Shown here piece after piece: positions 8,396-17,292 of a stretch of 64,000 nucleotides of DNA; position 1 is the first letter of the stretch; the number at the start of each line of letters is the position of its first letter. The notes under the pieces were generated by a model, which searched no databases, was not told the origin of the DNA, and worked only from the letters and a program-made list of their open reading frames with translations. The stretch is from Sphingosinithalassobacter sp. CS137 (GTDB taxonomy: Bacteria; Pseudomonadota; Alphaproteobacteria; Sphingomonadales; Sphingomonadaceae): NCBI RefSeq assembly GCF_014334115.1, contig NZ_CP060494.1, forward strand, positions 434,001 through 498,000. The letters run 5' to 3'. Made by a program: the position numbers and the translations under genes.

Positions 8396-8402
8396 CCCCG
8401 CC

Positions 8403-8783
8403 CTGCCCGCAGAGCGTTTCTTCTTCTATGGGACGCTGCAGCGCGGCGGATGCTATTGGCGCACGCTGGAGCTGGGCCGGCGCGCGCGCTTCGTCCGCAT
8501 CGACTGGATTCGCGGTCGGCTGTTCGATCTGGGTGCCTATCCCGCCGCGCGGCTCGATCGGCCGGGCTGGATCCGTGGCGAAGTCTTCCAGGCGCGCGAG
8601 CCGGCACTGCGCGCGGAAGTCGATGCAGTCGAGGACTATTGCCCCGACGCGCCCGAGCGTTCCGAATATGTGCGGCGGCGCGTCACGACGCGCTCGGGGC
8701 TGTCGGTCTGGGCCTATGCCTATCGCGTCGAACCGAGCGACGCGCTGCCGATCCGGGGCGGGCGCTGGCGTCCGCCGGGCTAG
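8403..8783 (+). CDS. gamma-glutamylcyclotransferase-like (GGCT fold) protein, start unusual
   Basis: The coding frame carries the family N-terminus FFFYGTLQRGG, then RGRLFDLGAYPAARL, GEVFQA, the catalytic-type acidic region DAVEDYCPDAPERSEYVRR and WAYAYRVE; about 126 residues. Members cyclise gamma-glutamyl amines or act in glutathione turnover. No ATG, GTG or TTG is available: the frame is closed by TGA at 8340, and the only plausible initiator before FFFYGTL is CTG 8403. Either a rare CTG start is used or the start has been altered. Its TAG stop is interlocked with the stop of the convergent EAL gene. Confidence 0.7.
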   Translation: MPAERFFFYGTLQRGGCYWRTLELGRRARFVRIDWIRGRLFDLGAYPAARLDRPGWIRGEVFQAREPALRAEVDAVEDYCPDAPERSEYVRRRVTTRSGLSVWAYAYRVEPSDALPIRGGRWRPPG

Positions 8784-10048
8784 GCCGCCGGACTAGCCTC
8801 TCGCCGCGCTGTGCAGCCTGCCCCTTCCAAGGCGGCGAGCACATCGGCGAGCGGCGCCGGCCGGGCGACCGCATAGCCCTGCACCGCGTCCACCCCGAGC
8901 GCGCGCAGCATCGCCAGCTCACCTTCGGTCTCCACGCCCTCCGCGACCAGGCGACTGCCCGTCTCCTGCGCGAAGAGACGCAGCGCGGCGGCAAGCGCGC
9001 GCTTGCCGGGATCGTGCTGGATGCCGTGGATGAGGAAGCGGTCGAGCTTGATGAGGTCGGGCCGGAGCTGCAGGATCTGCTGCAGTCCGCTGTGGCCCGC
9101 GCCGGCATCGTCCACCGCAAGGCGGACGCCCCGCGCGCGCAGCGGGGCGACGGCATCGGTCAGTGCGACGAAATCGTCGACGCAGTCATGTTCGGTGATC
9201 TCGAGCACGATCCGTTCCGGAGCATGGCCTTCGATCGCCGCCTCGATCCCGCTCAGCACCGTCGCGGGAGACGCATTCACGGCGACATAGACGTCCTGAG
9301 GAATCAGCGGGAGCGCGGCGAGCGCACGGCGGATCGCCATCCGCTCGAGTTCGGGCCCGAGGCCTACCGCAGCGGCTTCCGCAAACCACAGGTCCGGCGT
9401 GCGGGCAGGCGTGCCGGGGAAGCGCGACAGGGCCTCCAGGCCGATCGTGCGCCCGTGCCGCATGCTCTGGATCGGCTGATAGACGATGTCGATCGCTTCG
9501 CCGTCGAGCACGTCGCGGACGCGGCTCGCACGAGTGTCGCGGTCCTGCGCGGCGCGGCGGTCGCGGTCGATCTGGAACGCTGCGAGTTCGGCGAATGCGC
9601 GCATCATCCCGAGATCGCGCGCGTTGAGACTGGGATCGGCCTGCGGGCCGAGGCAGCAGAACATGCCGTAAAGCGCGCCGTCCGGAAGCCGCAGCGGCAC
9701 GCTCACATGCGCGCCGATCGGCACGGCGGCAGTAATCGGCATTGCCATCGCGAGCGGTTCGGCGGCAGTGTCCGGGATCAGCTCGGGCAGCCGGCCAGCG
9801 AGGATGTGGCGGCAATAGACTTCGTCGAGCGAGCGCGCGTCGCCCGGCTTGATCAGATGCTCGAGCCCCGGCGCATCGACCGCGCGGAACACCGAAAGAT
9901 CGCCGACGAATTCGGAGACATAGGCGACCTGCAGACCGAGGTGGAGGCGCACCGCCTGGAGCGCGCGTCGGACAATGTCGTCGGCTTCGGGGGAGAAGAG
10001 GATGTCGCGAAAGCCGGCAGCAGCCGAAAGCGAGGAGAGTTCAGCCAT
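8780..10048 (-). CDS. GAF-EAL cyclic-di-GMP phosphodiesterase
   Basis: 422 residues, no membrane segment. N-terminal GAF-type sensor domain (about 15-160, with GAHVSVPLRLPDGALYGMFCCLG) and a C-terminal EAL domain (about 185-410). EAL-domain catalytic residues are visible: EALSRF, NASPA, LEITEH, DDAGAGHSGL, KLDRFLI, AEGVETE and a final QGY. All metal and general-base positions therefore appear retained, predicting active hydrolysis of c-di-GMP to pGpG. No GGDEF domain. Convergent with the GGCT-like gene: the two stops share the palindrome CTAG (8780-8783). Confidence 0.9.
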   Translation of the reverse strand: MAELSSLSAAAGFRDILFSPEADDIVRRALQAVRLHLGLQVAYVSEFVGDLSVFRAVDAPGLEHLIKPGDARSLDEVYCRHILAGRLPELIPDTAAEPLAMAMPITAAVPIGAHVSVPLRLPDGALYGMFCCLGPQADPSLNARDLGMMRAFAELAAFQIDRDRRAAQDRDTRASRVRDVLDGEAIDIVYQPIQSMRHGRTIGLEALSRFPGTPARTPDLWFAEAAAVGLGPELERMAIRRALAALPLIPQDVYVAVNASPATVLSGIEAAIEGHAPERIVLEITEHDCVDDFVALTDAVAPLRARGVRLAVDDAGAGHSGLQQILQLRPDLIKLDRFLIHGIQHDPGKRALAAALRLFAQETGSRLVAEGVETEGELAMLRALGVDAVQGYAVARPAPLADVLAALEGAGCTARREASPAA

Positions 10049-10206
10049 CGAGACACTTTCGGAGGGTTGGGCACCTCTCCTACCCCTCGACCGGTAAACA
10101 AGCCGCTGACGGGTCGTTGCCGGTACGGAACGAACATCACGATCGGATGGGAACCTTGCGCGGCCGCGAGGACTTTCTTCAACGAAACCGCTTGGGGAGG
10201 AATGAG

Positions 10207-11688
10207 ATGCTTGCCAAACGCCTGCTGCTTTCCGTCTGCGCCGCGCCGCTCGCGCTGGCGTCGTGCACCACCGGCCTCACCTCGGCCCCGGCCGTCGTAC
10301 CCGGTCAGGCTGCGCCGATCAGCAGTGCCGAGCGCCAGCAGGGGCAGCAATCGAGCGCCCAGCTGATCGAGGAATTCGGCGGCGCCTGGACCGGCGCGCC
10401 CTCGGCCTATGTCGAGCAGGTGGCGCGCCGGGTCGCCACCCAGTCGGGCCTTTCCGCAACGCCGCAGGACTTCACCGTCACCGTGCTCGACAGCCCGGTG
10501 GCGAACGCCTTCGCGACGCCCGGCGGCTACATCTACATCACGCGCGGCTTGCTCGCGCTGATCGACAACGAGGCCGAGCTGGCGGCAGTGCTGGGCCATG
10601 AGGTCGGTCATGTCGCCGCGCGGCACAGCCAGCGGCGGCAGGAAGCCGCGAGCCGCAACAGCCTGCTCGGCGCGCTGGGCCAGCTGCTCGTCGGCGCCGT
10701 CGCCGGCGATTCCGGGCTCGGCCAGCTGCTCGGCCAGGGGATCGGCACCGGCACTCAGCTGGCGACGCTCGGCTATTCGCGCAGCCAGGAAGAACAGGCG
10801 GACGATCTGGGCATCGCCTATCTGCTCGACGCGAGATATGACACCGAGGCGCTGGCGAGCATGCTCGCGAGCCTCGCCGAACAGAACAACCTCGAGCAGC
10901 AGCTGGCGGGCGACGCGCGTATCCTGCCCGAATGGGCGAGCACCCATCCCGATCCGGCGAGCCGCGTCCGCGAGGCGCTGGCGCAGGCACAGCAGGCCGG
11001 AGGCACCGAGCTTCCGCGCAACCGCGACGCCTATCTCTCGGCGATCGACGGCATGCTCTATGGCGACAATCCGCGCCAGGGGATCATCGAAGGCCGGACC
11101 TTCCGCCATCCCGAGCTGCAGATCGCCTTCACGGTGCCGCAGGGCTTCAGCATGACGAACGGCACCCGCGCAGTGACGATCACCGGCCCGAACACCCAGG
11201 CGCAATTCTCGACCGCGTCCTTCTCGGGCGATCTGCAGGGCTATGTGCGATCGGTGCTCCAGTCGCTGGGCGGGGCGAACACGAATCTCCCTGCCGCGAA
11301 CGTGCAGACCACGCGCGTCAACGGGCTGCCCGCCGCCTATGCGCAGGTGCGGGCGAACACGGGCCAGAGCCAGGTCGACGTCACGGTCTTCGCCTATTCG
11401 GCAGGTAACCGCGCCTATCATTTCACGGTGCTCACCCCTGCCGGCCAGGGGCTGGGCGCGGCGAGCTCGCTCGTCCAGTCGTTCCGCACGCTGAGCCAGT
11501 CCGAAGCGGCGCAGATCCGACCGAAATATCTGCGGGTCGTGCCGGTCCGCGCGGGCGACACCATCGCGTCGCTCGCGGCGCGGATGGACTATGAGAGCAA
11601 CCAGCTCGAGCGCTTCCTGGTGCTCAACAGCCTCTCTCGGGACTCGACGCTGCGCGCAGGCGATCGCGTGAAGATCGTGACCTATTGA
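10207..11688 (+). CDS. M48 zinc metalloprotease lipoprotein with C-terminal LysM-like domain
   Basis: 493 residues. Lipoprotein signal with lipobox LASC (Cys20), so membrane-anchored in the periplasm. The M48 peptidase domain carries HEVGH (His131, Glu132, His135), with a downstream zinc ligand in SRSQEEQADDLGIAYL. The last about 50 residues (VRAGDTIASLAARM to LRAGDRVKIV) form a LysM-like peptidoglycan-binding module. It resembles BepA/YfgC-type outer-membrane quality-control proteases but has LysM instead of TPRs. Start ATG 10207 is fixed by GGGGAGG at 10194-10200. Confidence 0.9.
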   Translation: MLAKRLLLSVCAAPLALASCTTGLTSAPAVVPGQAAPISSAERQQGQQSSAQLIEEFGGAWTGAPSAYVEQVARRVATQSGLSATPQDFTVTVLDSPVANAFATPGGYIYITRGLLALIDNEAELAAVLGHEVGHVAARHSQRRQEAASRNSLLGALGQLLVGAVAGDSGLGQLLGQGIGTGTQLATLGYSRSQEEQADDLGIAYLLDARYDTEALASMLASLAEQNNLEQQLAGDARILPEWASTHPDPASRVREALAQAQQAGGTELPRNRDAYLSAIDGMLYGDNPRQGIIEGRTFRHPELQIAFTVPQGFSMTNGTRAVTITGPNTQAQFSTASFSGDLQGYVRSVLQSLGGANTNLPAANVQTTRVNGLPAAYAQVRANTGQSQVDVTVFAYSAGNRAYHFTVLTPAGQGLGAASSLVQSFRTLSQSEAAQIRPKYLRVVPVRAGDTIASLAARMDYESNQLERFLVLNSLSRDSTLRAGDRVKIVTY

Positions 11689-11700
11689 GACGAAGCGCGC

Positions 11701-12414
11701 TCAGCCAAGTCCGGCGCAGTTCCCACCGAGCCGAGTGGAGAACCCGCCGGGCGAACGCGCGCCGAGCTCGGCACCATCGGCCTTGGCGATCAGATAGGTC
11801 GTCTCCGCCCCGGAGCCGGGATCGACGGCGAGTGTCCAGGCTTCCAGAGGGCCGCGCGGCGTCTCCACTGTCTCGGACCCGGTGACCGCGATCGAGAAGC
11901 TGCCGAGGCCCTTGTCATATTGGTAGAAGGGAAGCCGGAACGCCGCACCCTCCGCAAGCGGAAGCGCGCCGAAAGTGAGGCCCCAGAGATTGCCCTCCAG
12001 CACCGGCCCCGGGAGCGCGACGTCGATCGGCGTGGTCGTGCCCTCGGCGGTGCGGCTGCCATGGACCTGATCCGCCGCATAGGCGAGCGACACCGTGTGC
12101 GGATGGCCGGTCCGCGCCGCCTTCGCCGCGTCGCGGCTGTCGAAGCGGATCGGCGCAAGGTCGGTTCGCCGCAGGACGAAATGGTCGCGCAGATCAAACG
12201 CGCCGCCCGCCAGCCGCTGATGGACGACGATGTCCCAGGCGGGCACGCCATCGACTTCGGTCGCTTCCACCGTCTGGAGCGTGGCTCCGAGTTCCCGATC
12301 GCCGCGGAGCACCGCATAACAGGCGCTGCCCGGCGCCAGCCGCGTGCCGTCGATGCCGGGCAGGCTGGTGGCCTGCGGCCCCAGCAACAGCAGGATCGTG
12401 CTCAGCAACGGCAT
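11701..12414 (-). CDS. exported protein of unknown function (DUF3108-like)
   Basis: 237 residues: a short hydrophobic N-terminus (MPLLSTILLLLGPQA) acting as signal peptide, then a beta-rich body with ACYAVLRGDRELGATLQTVE and a repeated Thr/Gly/Leu pattern resembling DUF3108-type envelope proteins; assignment is tentative. It starts 13 bp after the HExxH gene on the same strand, so the two are probably co-transcribed and work in the same compartment. It converges with the M48 protease gene, 12 bp away. Confidence 0.65.
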   Translation of the reverse strand: MPLLSTILLLLGPQATSLPGIDGTRLAPGSACYAVLRGDRELGATLQTVEATEVDGVPAWDIVVHQRLAGGAFDLRDHFVLRRTDLAPIRFDSRDAAKAARTGHPHTVSLAYAADQVHGSRTAEGTTTPIDVALPGPVLEGNLWGLTFGALPLAEGAAFRLPFYQYDKGLGSFSIAVTGSETVETPRGPLEAWTLAVDPGSGAETTYLIAKADGAELGARSPGGFSTRLGGNCAGLG

Positions 12415-12426
12415 GAAGCTCTCCTC

Positions 12427-13362
12427 TCACTCGGTCCCGGAACAGTCGGCGAGTTCGGTGATCGCCCGGTCGAAGCGGGGACGCACCTGTTCGGGCGTCA
12501 GCTTCGCGAGCGCCTCGAGCGACATGCCCTCGCCCACCTGCCGTGCGATCCGATAGCCGAGATAATAGCCGAAGCGGCCGGGGAAGCCGGTCGCGCCATC
12601 GGTGCTGAAATAGAAGAACGGCGCATAATCGGCGTCTTCCTCGGAATTCCGCTTCGCGGCGAGCAGGCACATCGCCTCGTCGAACCGCGGATCGACTGCT
12701 TCGCGAAGCGAAACCGGCAAGTGCAAGAGCAGCTGGCGATCGGTGGCGCCGGGATTCATCCGCTCGGCGACATAGGTGGCAAGCCCTTCGCGCCACGCCG
12801 AGCACCACAGCGGCTCGCAGGAGAAGAAGCGCTTGTGGTACATGTGGAAGAGCTCGTGATCGAGCAGCGGGCCGACCGTGTCGGCATCGTGGAGCTGCGC
12901 GATCATGTCGGCGCCGAAGATCAGGTAGGTCGTGCCGTCGATAGTGCGCGTGCCGCCATCCATCTCCCCCATCGACTGGACGAGATGCACCGGCATGGTA
13001 ACGCCGAAATCGGGAAAGACGGCCTGCATGCGCGGCAGGCCGGTCGCGAAGCTCTCCGCGAACGCAGCGTCGACGGCGAGGATGCGCTCGCGCAGCCGCG
13101 GATAGGCTTCCAGCGCCTGCGCGATCCGCGCTTCGTGCCGCGCTTCATCGCGGCCGCGCAGCGCGTAGAAGCCGGGGAAGACATCGGCGAAGCGGGCGCG
13201 AAACAGCGCGACTCGCTCGGCACGCTCCGTCGTGGCGGTCTCCACCGCGAAGCGATCGAATTCCGCGACGTGCGAGGTGAAGGGCTGCTCCTCGCCCGCC
13301 GGCTGCGCGGCAACGGAAATCGGAAGAAACGCGAGCATGGCCGCGACGAGGAACCGAATCAT
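12427..13362 (-). CDS. predicted secreted zinc metallopeptidase (HExxH)
   Basis: 311 residues: signal peptide (cleavage near VAAQ, about residue 20), then a soluble domain with DHELFHMYH (His169, Glu170, His173) and a downstream Glu192 in WREGLATYVAE. This is a gluzincin-type arrangement (HExxH plus distal Glu). Cys182 and Cys187, flanking EPLW, may form a disulphide. No named family recalled with confidence. Encoded upstream of, and probably with, the DUF3108-like gene; ettA lies further upstream on the same strand. Confidence 0.75.
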   Translation of the reverse strand: MIRFLVAAMLAFLPISVAAQPAGEEQPFTSHVAEFDRFAVETATTERAERVALFRARFADVFPGFYALRGRDEARHEARIAQALEAYPRLRERILAVDAAFAESFATGLPRMQAVFPDFGVTMPVHLVQSMGEMDGGTRTIDGTTYLIFGADMIAQLHDADTVGPLLDHELFHMYHKRFFSCEPLWCSAWREGLATYVAERMNPGATDRQLLLHLPVSLREAVDPRFDEAMCLLAAKRNSEEDADYAPFFYFSTDGATGFPGRFGYYLGYRIARQVGEGMSLEALAKLTPEQVRPRFDRAITELADCSGTE

Positions 13363-13432
13363 GGAGCCGTGTTAGCCGACTAACACAACCCCTACCAGCC
13401 CCGCGCGATCGGCGGCCCCGCCGCGAGAGGTG

Positions 13433-13451
13433 CGCTCGCTTCGTGCGAGCG
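13433..13451 (-). terminator. stem-loop downstream of ettA
   Basis: CGCTCGC / GCGAGCG, 7-bp perfect stem with loop TTCGT, between the ettA stop and the start of the next minus-strand gene. No T-run; a pause, decay barrier or weak terminator. Confidence 0.35.
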
Positions 13452-13475
13452 GACCCCGTCGCGGCCGGTGTCCCG

Positions 13476-15155
<1,680 letters not shown>

Positions 15156-15285
15156 GGGAGCGGTCTCCGTTGGTAGGCAGGGTTGCGGGAAGTTGCCGCG
15201 CATGTAGCGATCGCCACCGCCGATGGCAACGCGGCGGGCATCGCGGCGATTGGCAAGCCGTGCGCGCCGGGCTAGCACTTGCGCC

Positions 15286-16668
15286 ATGACGCTTCGCTAC
15301 TCCCTGCTCGCCGCGGCCGCCGCGCTCGCCCTTCCCCTCCCCGCGCTTGCCCAGACTGCGCCCGACGTCGCGGCGATGCGCGACGCGGCGCTCGACGACA
15401 GCGTCGCATGGGACATCGTCGAAGGACTGACCACCGAAGTCGGCCCGCGCCTCGCCGGCACCGAAGCCGAGGCGCGGGCGCGCGACTGGGCAGTTGCCCG
15501 GCTGCGCGCGCTCGGCTTCTCCAATGTCCGCTCCGAGCCGTTCGACATGCCGGTGTGGGTGCGCGGCGAAGAACGCGCCGAAGTGACCGCGCCCTTCCCC
15601 CAGCCGCTGCACCTGACCGCGCTCGGCAATTCGGGCGCGACCGGCCCCGAGGGGCTGGAGGCCGAAGTCGTCTATTTCCCGACCTTCGCCGATTTGGCGG
15701 CGGCGCCCGACGACAGTCTCGCCGGCAAGATCGCATTCGTCAGCCATGCGATGCGCGCGACGCAGGACGGCTCGCATTACGGCCAGTTCGGCCAGGCGCG
15801 CCGCGCCGGTCCGGCAATCGCGGCGCGCAAGGGCGCGGCGGCGATCCTGATCCGCTCGATCGGCACCGACTATCATCGCAACCCGCACACCGGCGGCACG
15901 AGCTTTCCCGAAGGCGTCGCGCCGATCCCGGCCGCCGCGCTGGCGCTGCCCGACGCCGAGCAGCTCGAGCGCATCCTCGCGCGCGGGCGCCCGGTGCGCG
16001 TGCGGCTGGTGCTGACGCCGCAGCAGATCGGACCGCGTCAGTCGGGCAACGTGATCGCCGAGGTCCCCGGCAGCGATCCCGACGCCGGCATCATCGTCGC
16101 GGCCTGCCACCTCGACAGCTGGGATCTGGGCACGGGCGCGTTCGACGACGGCGCCGGATGCGGCATCGTCACCGCCGCCGCCAAGCGGGTGATGGAGGCG
16201 GGCACGCCGCGCCGCACGATCCGGCTGCTCTGGGCGGGCGCCGAGGAAGTCGGCGTGTTCGGCGGCCGCGCCTATTTCGACGCGCACAAGGACGAGCATC
16301 ACGTACTGGCCGGCGAATCCGATTTCGGCGCGGATCGCGTGTGGCAAGTGAGCAGCGGGCTTCCTGCCTCGGCGGAACCGCTCGAACAGCGGATGGCCGC
16401 GGCGCTGGCGCCGCTCGGCATCGCGTGGTCGGCAACCCCCGCCGGTGGTGGCGCCGACATCGGCCCGCTGGTCCGCGCGGGCGTTCCGGCGATCGATCTG
16501 GCGCAGGACGGCACGCGCTATTTCGACTATCACCACACCCCCGACGACACGCTCGACAAGATCGATCGCGAGCAGCTGCAGCAGAATGTGGCGGCGTGGA
16601 CGACCGTGCTCGCGCTGGCAGCGAACGCCCCCGAGGAACTCGCCCCGAACATGGCAGAAATGCGGTAA
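15286..16668 (+). CDS. secreted M28-family zinc aminopeptidase
   Basis: 460 residues. Signal peptide with likely cleavage after ALAQ (about residue 23), then a protease-associated insert and an M28 peptidase domain. Metal-binding and catalytic residues are visible: His in AACHLDSWDLGTGAFDDGAG with its bridging Asp, the general-base Glu pair in WAGAEEVGVFG, Asp in ESDFGADR, and the last His in DYHHTPDDTLDKID. Predicted periplasmic or outer-membrane-associated aminopeptidase/carboxypeptidase. ATG 15286 is 131 bp from the divergent ettA start; the two share a promoter region. Confidence 0.92.
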   Translation: MTLRYSLLAAAAALALPLPALAQTAPDVAAMRDAALDDSVAWDIVEGLTTEVGPRLAGTEAEARARDWAVARLRALGFSNVRSEPFDMPVWVRGEERAEVTAPFPQPLHLTALGNSGATGPEGLEAEVVYFPTFADLAAAPDDSLAGKIAFVSHAMRATQDGSHYGQFGQARRAGPAIAARKGAAAILIRSIGTDYHRNPHTGGTSFPEGVAPIPAAALALPDAEQLERILARGRPVRVRLVLTPQQIGPRQSGNVIAEVPGSDPDAGIIVAACHLDSWDLGTGAFDDGAGCGIVTAAAKRVMEAGTPRRTIRLLWAGAEEVGVFGGRAYFDAHKDEHHVLAGESDFGADRVWQVSSGLPASAEPLEQRMAAALAPLGIAWSATPAGGGADIGPLVRAGVPAIDLAQDGTRYFDYHHTPDDTLDKIDREQLQQNVAAWTTVLALAANAPEELAPNMAEMR

Positions 16669-16792
16669 CCCGATTCGCTTGCGGAACGTCCCGAGCGTTT
16701 CGAATGAGGCGATTCGCGCGTTTCTGCTGCGCTGCGCAACGGGAGGAACGGCGGAAAACCGCGGATTAACCTTGCCAGAAGCTGAATATCCG

Positions 16793-16820
16793 TTGACGCG
16801 CCCACGCGCCGCGCTATTGC
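16793..16820 (+). promoter_or_regulatory. probable housekeeping promoter of the small lipoprotein gene
   Basis: TTGACG (16793-16798), 16-nt spacer, TATTGC (16815-16820), about 65 bp upstream of the ATG at 16885. The -35 is close to consensus, the -10 partial. The only promoter-like pair in this 216-bp gap. Confidence 0.5.
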
Positions 16821-16884
16821 GGCGACTTCGCGACGGCATTCGGGCCGGATGCGAAATGACTGCTTTTCTTTGGGAGCAACCGAG

Positions 16885-17139
16885 ATGAAGAAGATCCTCA
16901 CTGTCGCTGCTGCCGCCGGCCTGATGACGCTCGCCGCCTGCGAGCCGGCGACCGTCGAGAACGACACCGCGGCCAACATGATCGAAGAACTCGAGGCAAA
17001 TGCCGCGATGTACGAGAACGCCGCCGACATGGCTTCGAACGAGATGATGGAAAACGTCTACGAGAACACCGCCGACGTTCTCGAGAACCAGGCCGACATG
17101 GTCGAAGACAATGCGATGGAAGCCGAAGACACCATGTAA
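16885..17139 (+). CDS. small acidic lipoprotein
   Basis: 84 residues. Lipoprotein signal with lipobox LAAC (Cys19), then a hydrophilic, strongly acidic helical tail with an irregular repeat of Glu-Asn-x-Ala-Asp-Met (YENAADM, YENTADVLENQADM). Predicted amphipathic or coiled helix anchored by lipid. No homologous family named. ATG 16885 follows GGGAG at 16871-16875. It is similar in size, export and acidity to the gene at 20767-21072, though sequences differ. It has its own promoter and is closed by strong terminators, so it is a monocistronic, probably abundant product. Confidence 0.8.
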   Translation: MKKILTVAAAAGLMTLAACEPATVENDTAANMIEELEANAAMYENAADMASNEMMENVYENTADVLENQADMVEDNAMEAEDTM

Positions 17140-17145
17140 TGGTGC

Positions 17146-17165
17146 GCCGCTCCCGAGGGAGCGGC
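17146..17165 (+). terminator. stem-loop just after the small lipoprotein
   Basis: Perfect 9-bp inverted repeat GCCGCTCCC / GGGAGCGGC with a GA centre, 6 bp after the stop codon. Together with the next hairpin it makes a tandem terminator region. Confidence 0.45.
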
Positions 17166-17184
17166 TCGGCCTCGCGTCGAAATG

Positions 17185-17216
17185 AAAAGGGCGTCCCCAA
17201 CGGGGCGCCCTTTTTT
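17185..17216 (+). terminator. Rho-independent terminator
   Basis: AAAAGGGCG-T-CCCC, loop AAC, GGGG-CGCCC followed by six T. Stem of 9 GC pairs with one bulge plus a T-run: a textbook intrinsic terminator for the small lipoprotein gene, also symmetric enough (A-run on the other side) to act on the convergent TonB receptor transcript. Confidence 0.9.
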
Positions 17217-17292
17217 CATGCTCCGACGACAGGCACCCGAGGGGGCTTGCGGCACGGCGGCCGGCGCGCGCATGCGCCGGCCACCCTGCGGA

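Noticed and set aside
8450..10366. Long plus-strand frame opposite the EAL gene, starting at an internal CTG
   Set aside because: Antisense to the GAF-EAL gene, whose catalytic motifs are intact.
17185..17216. Riboswitch or small RNA gene at the hairpin before the TonB receptor
   Set aside because: Stem plus T-run is a normal terminator; no conserved RNA family motif seen.
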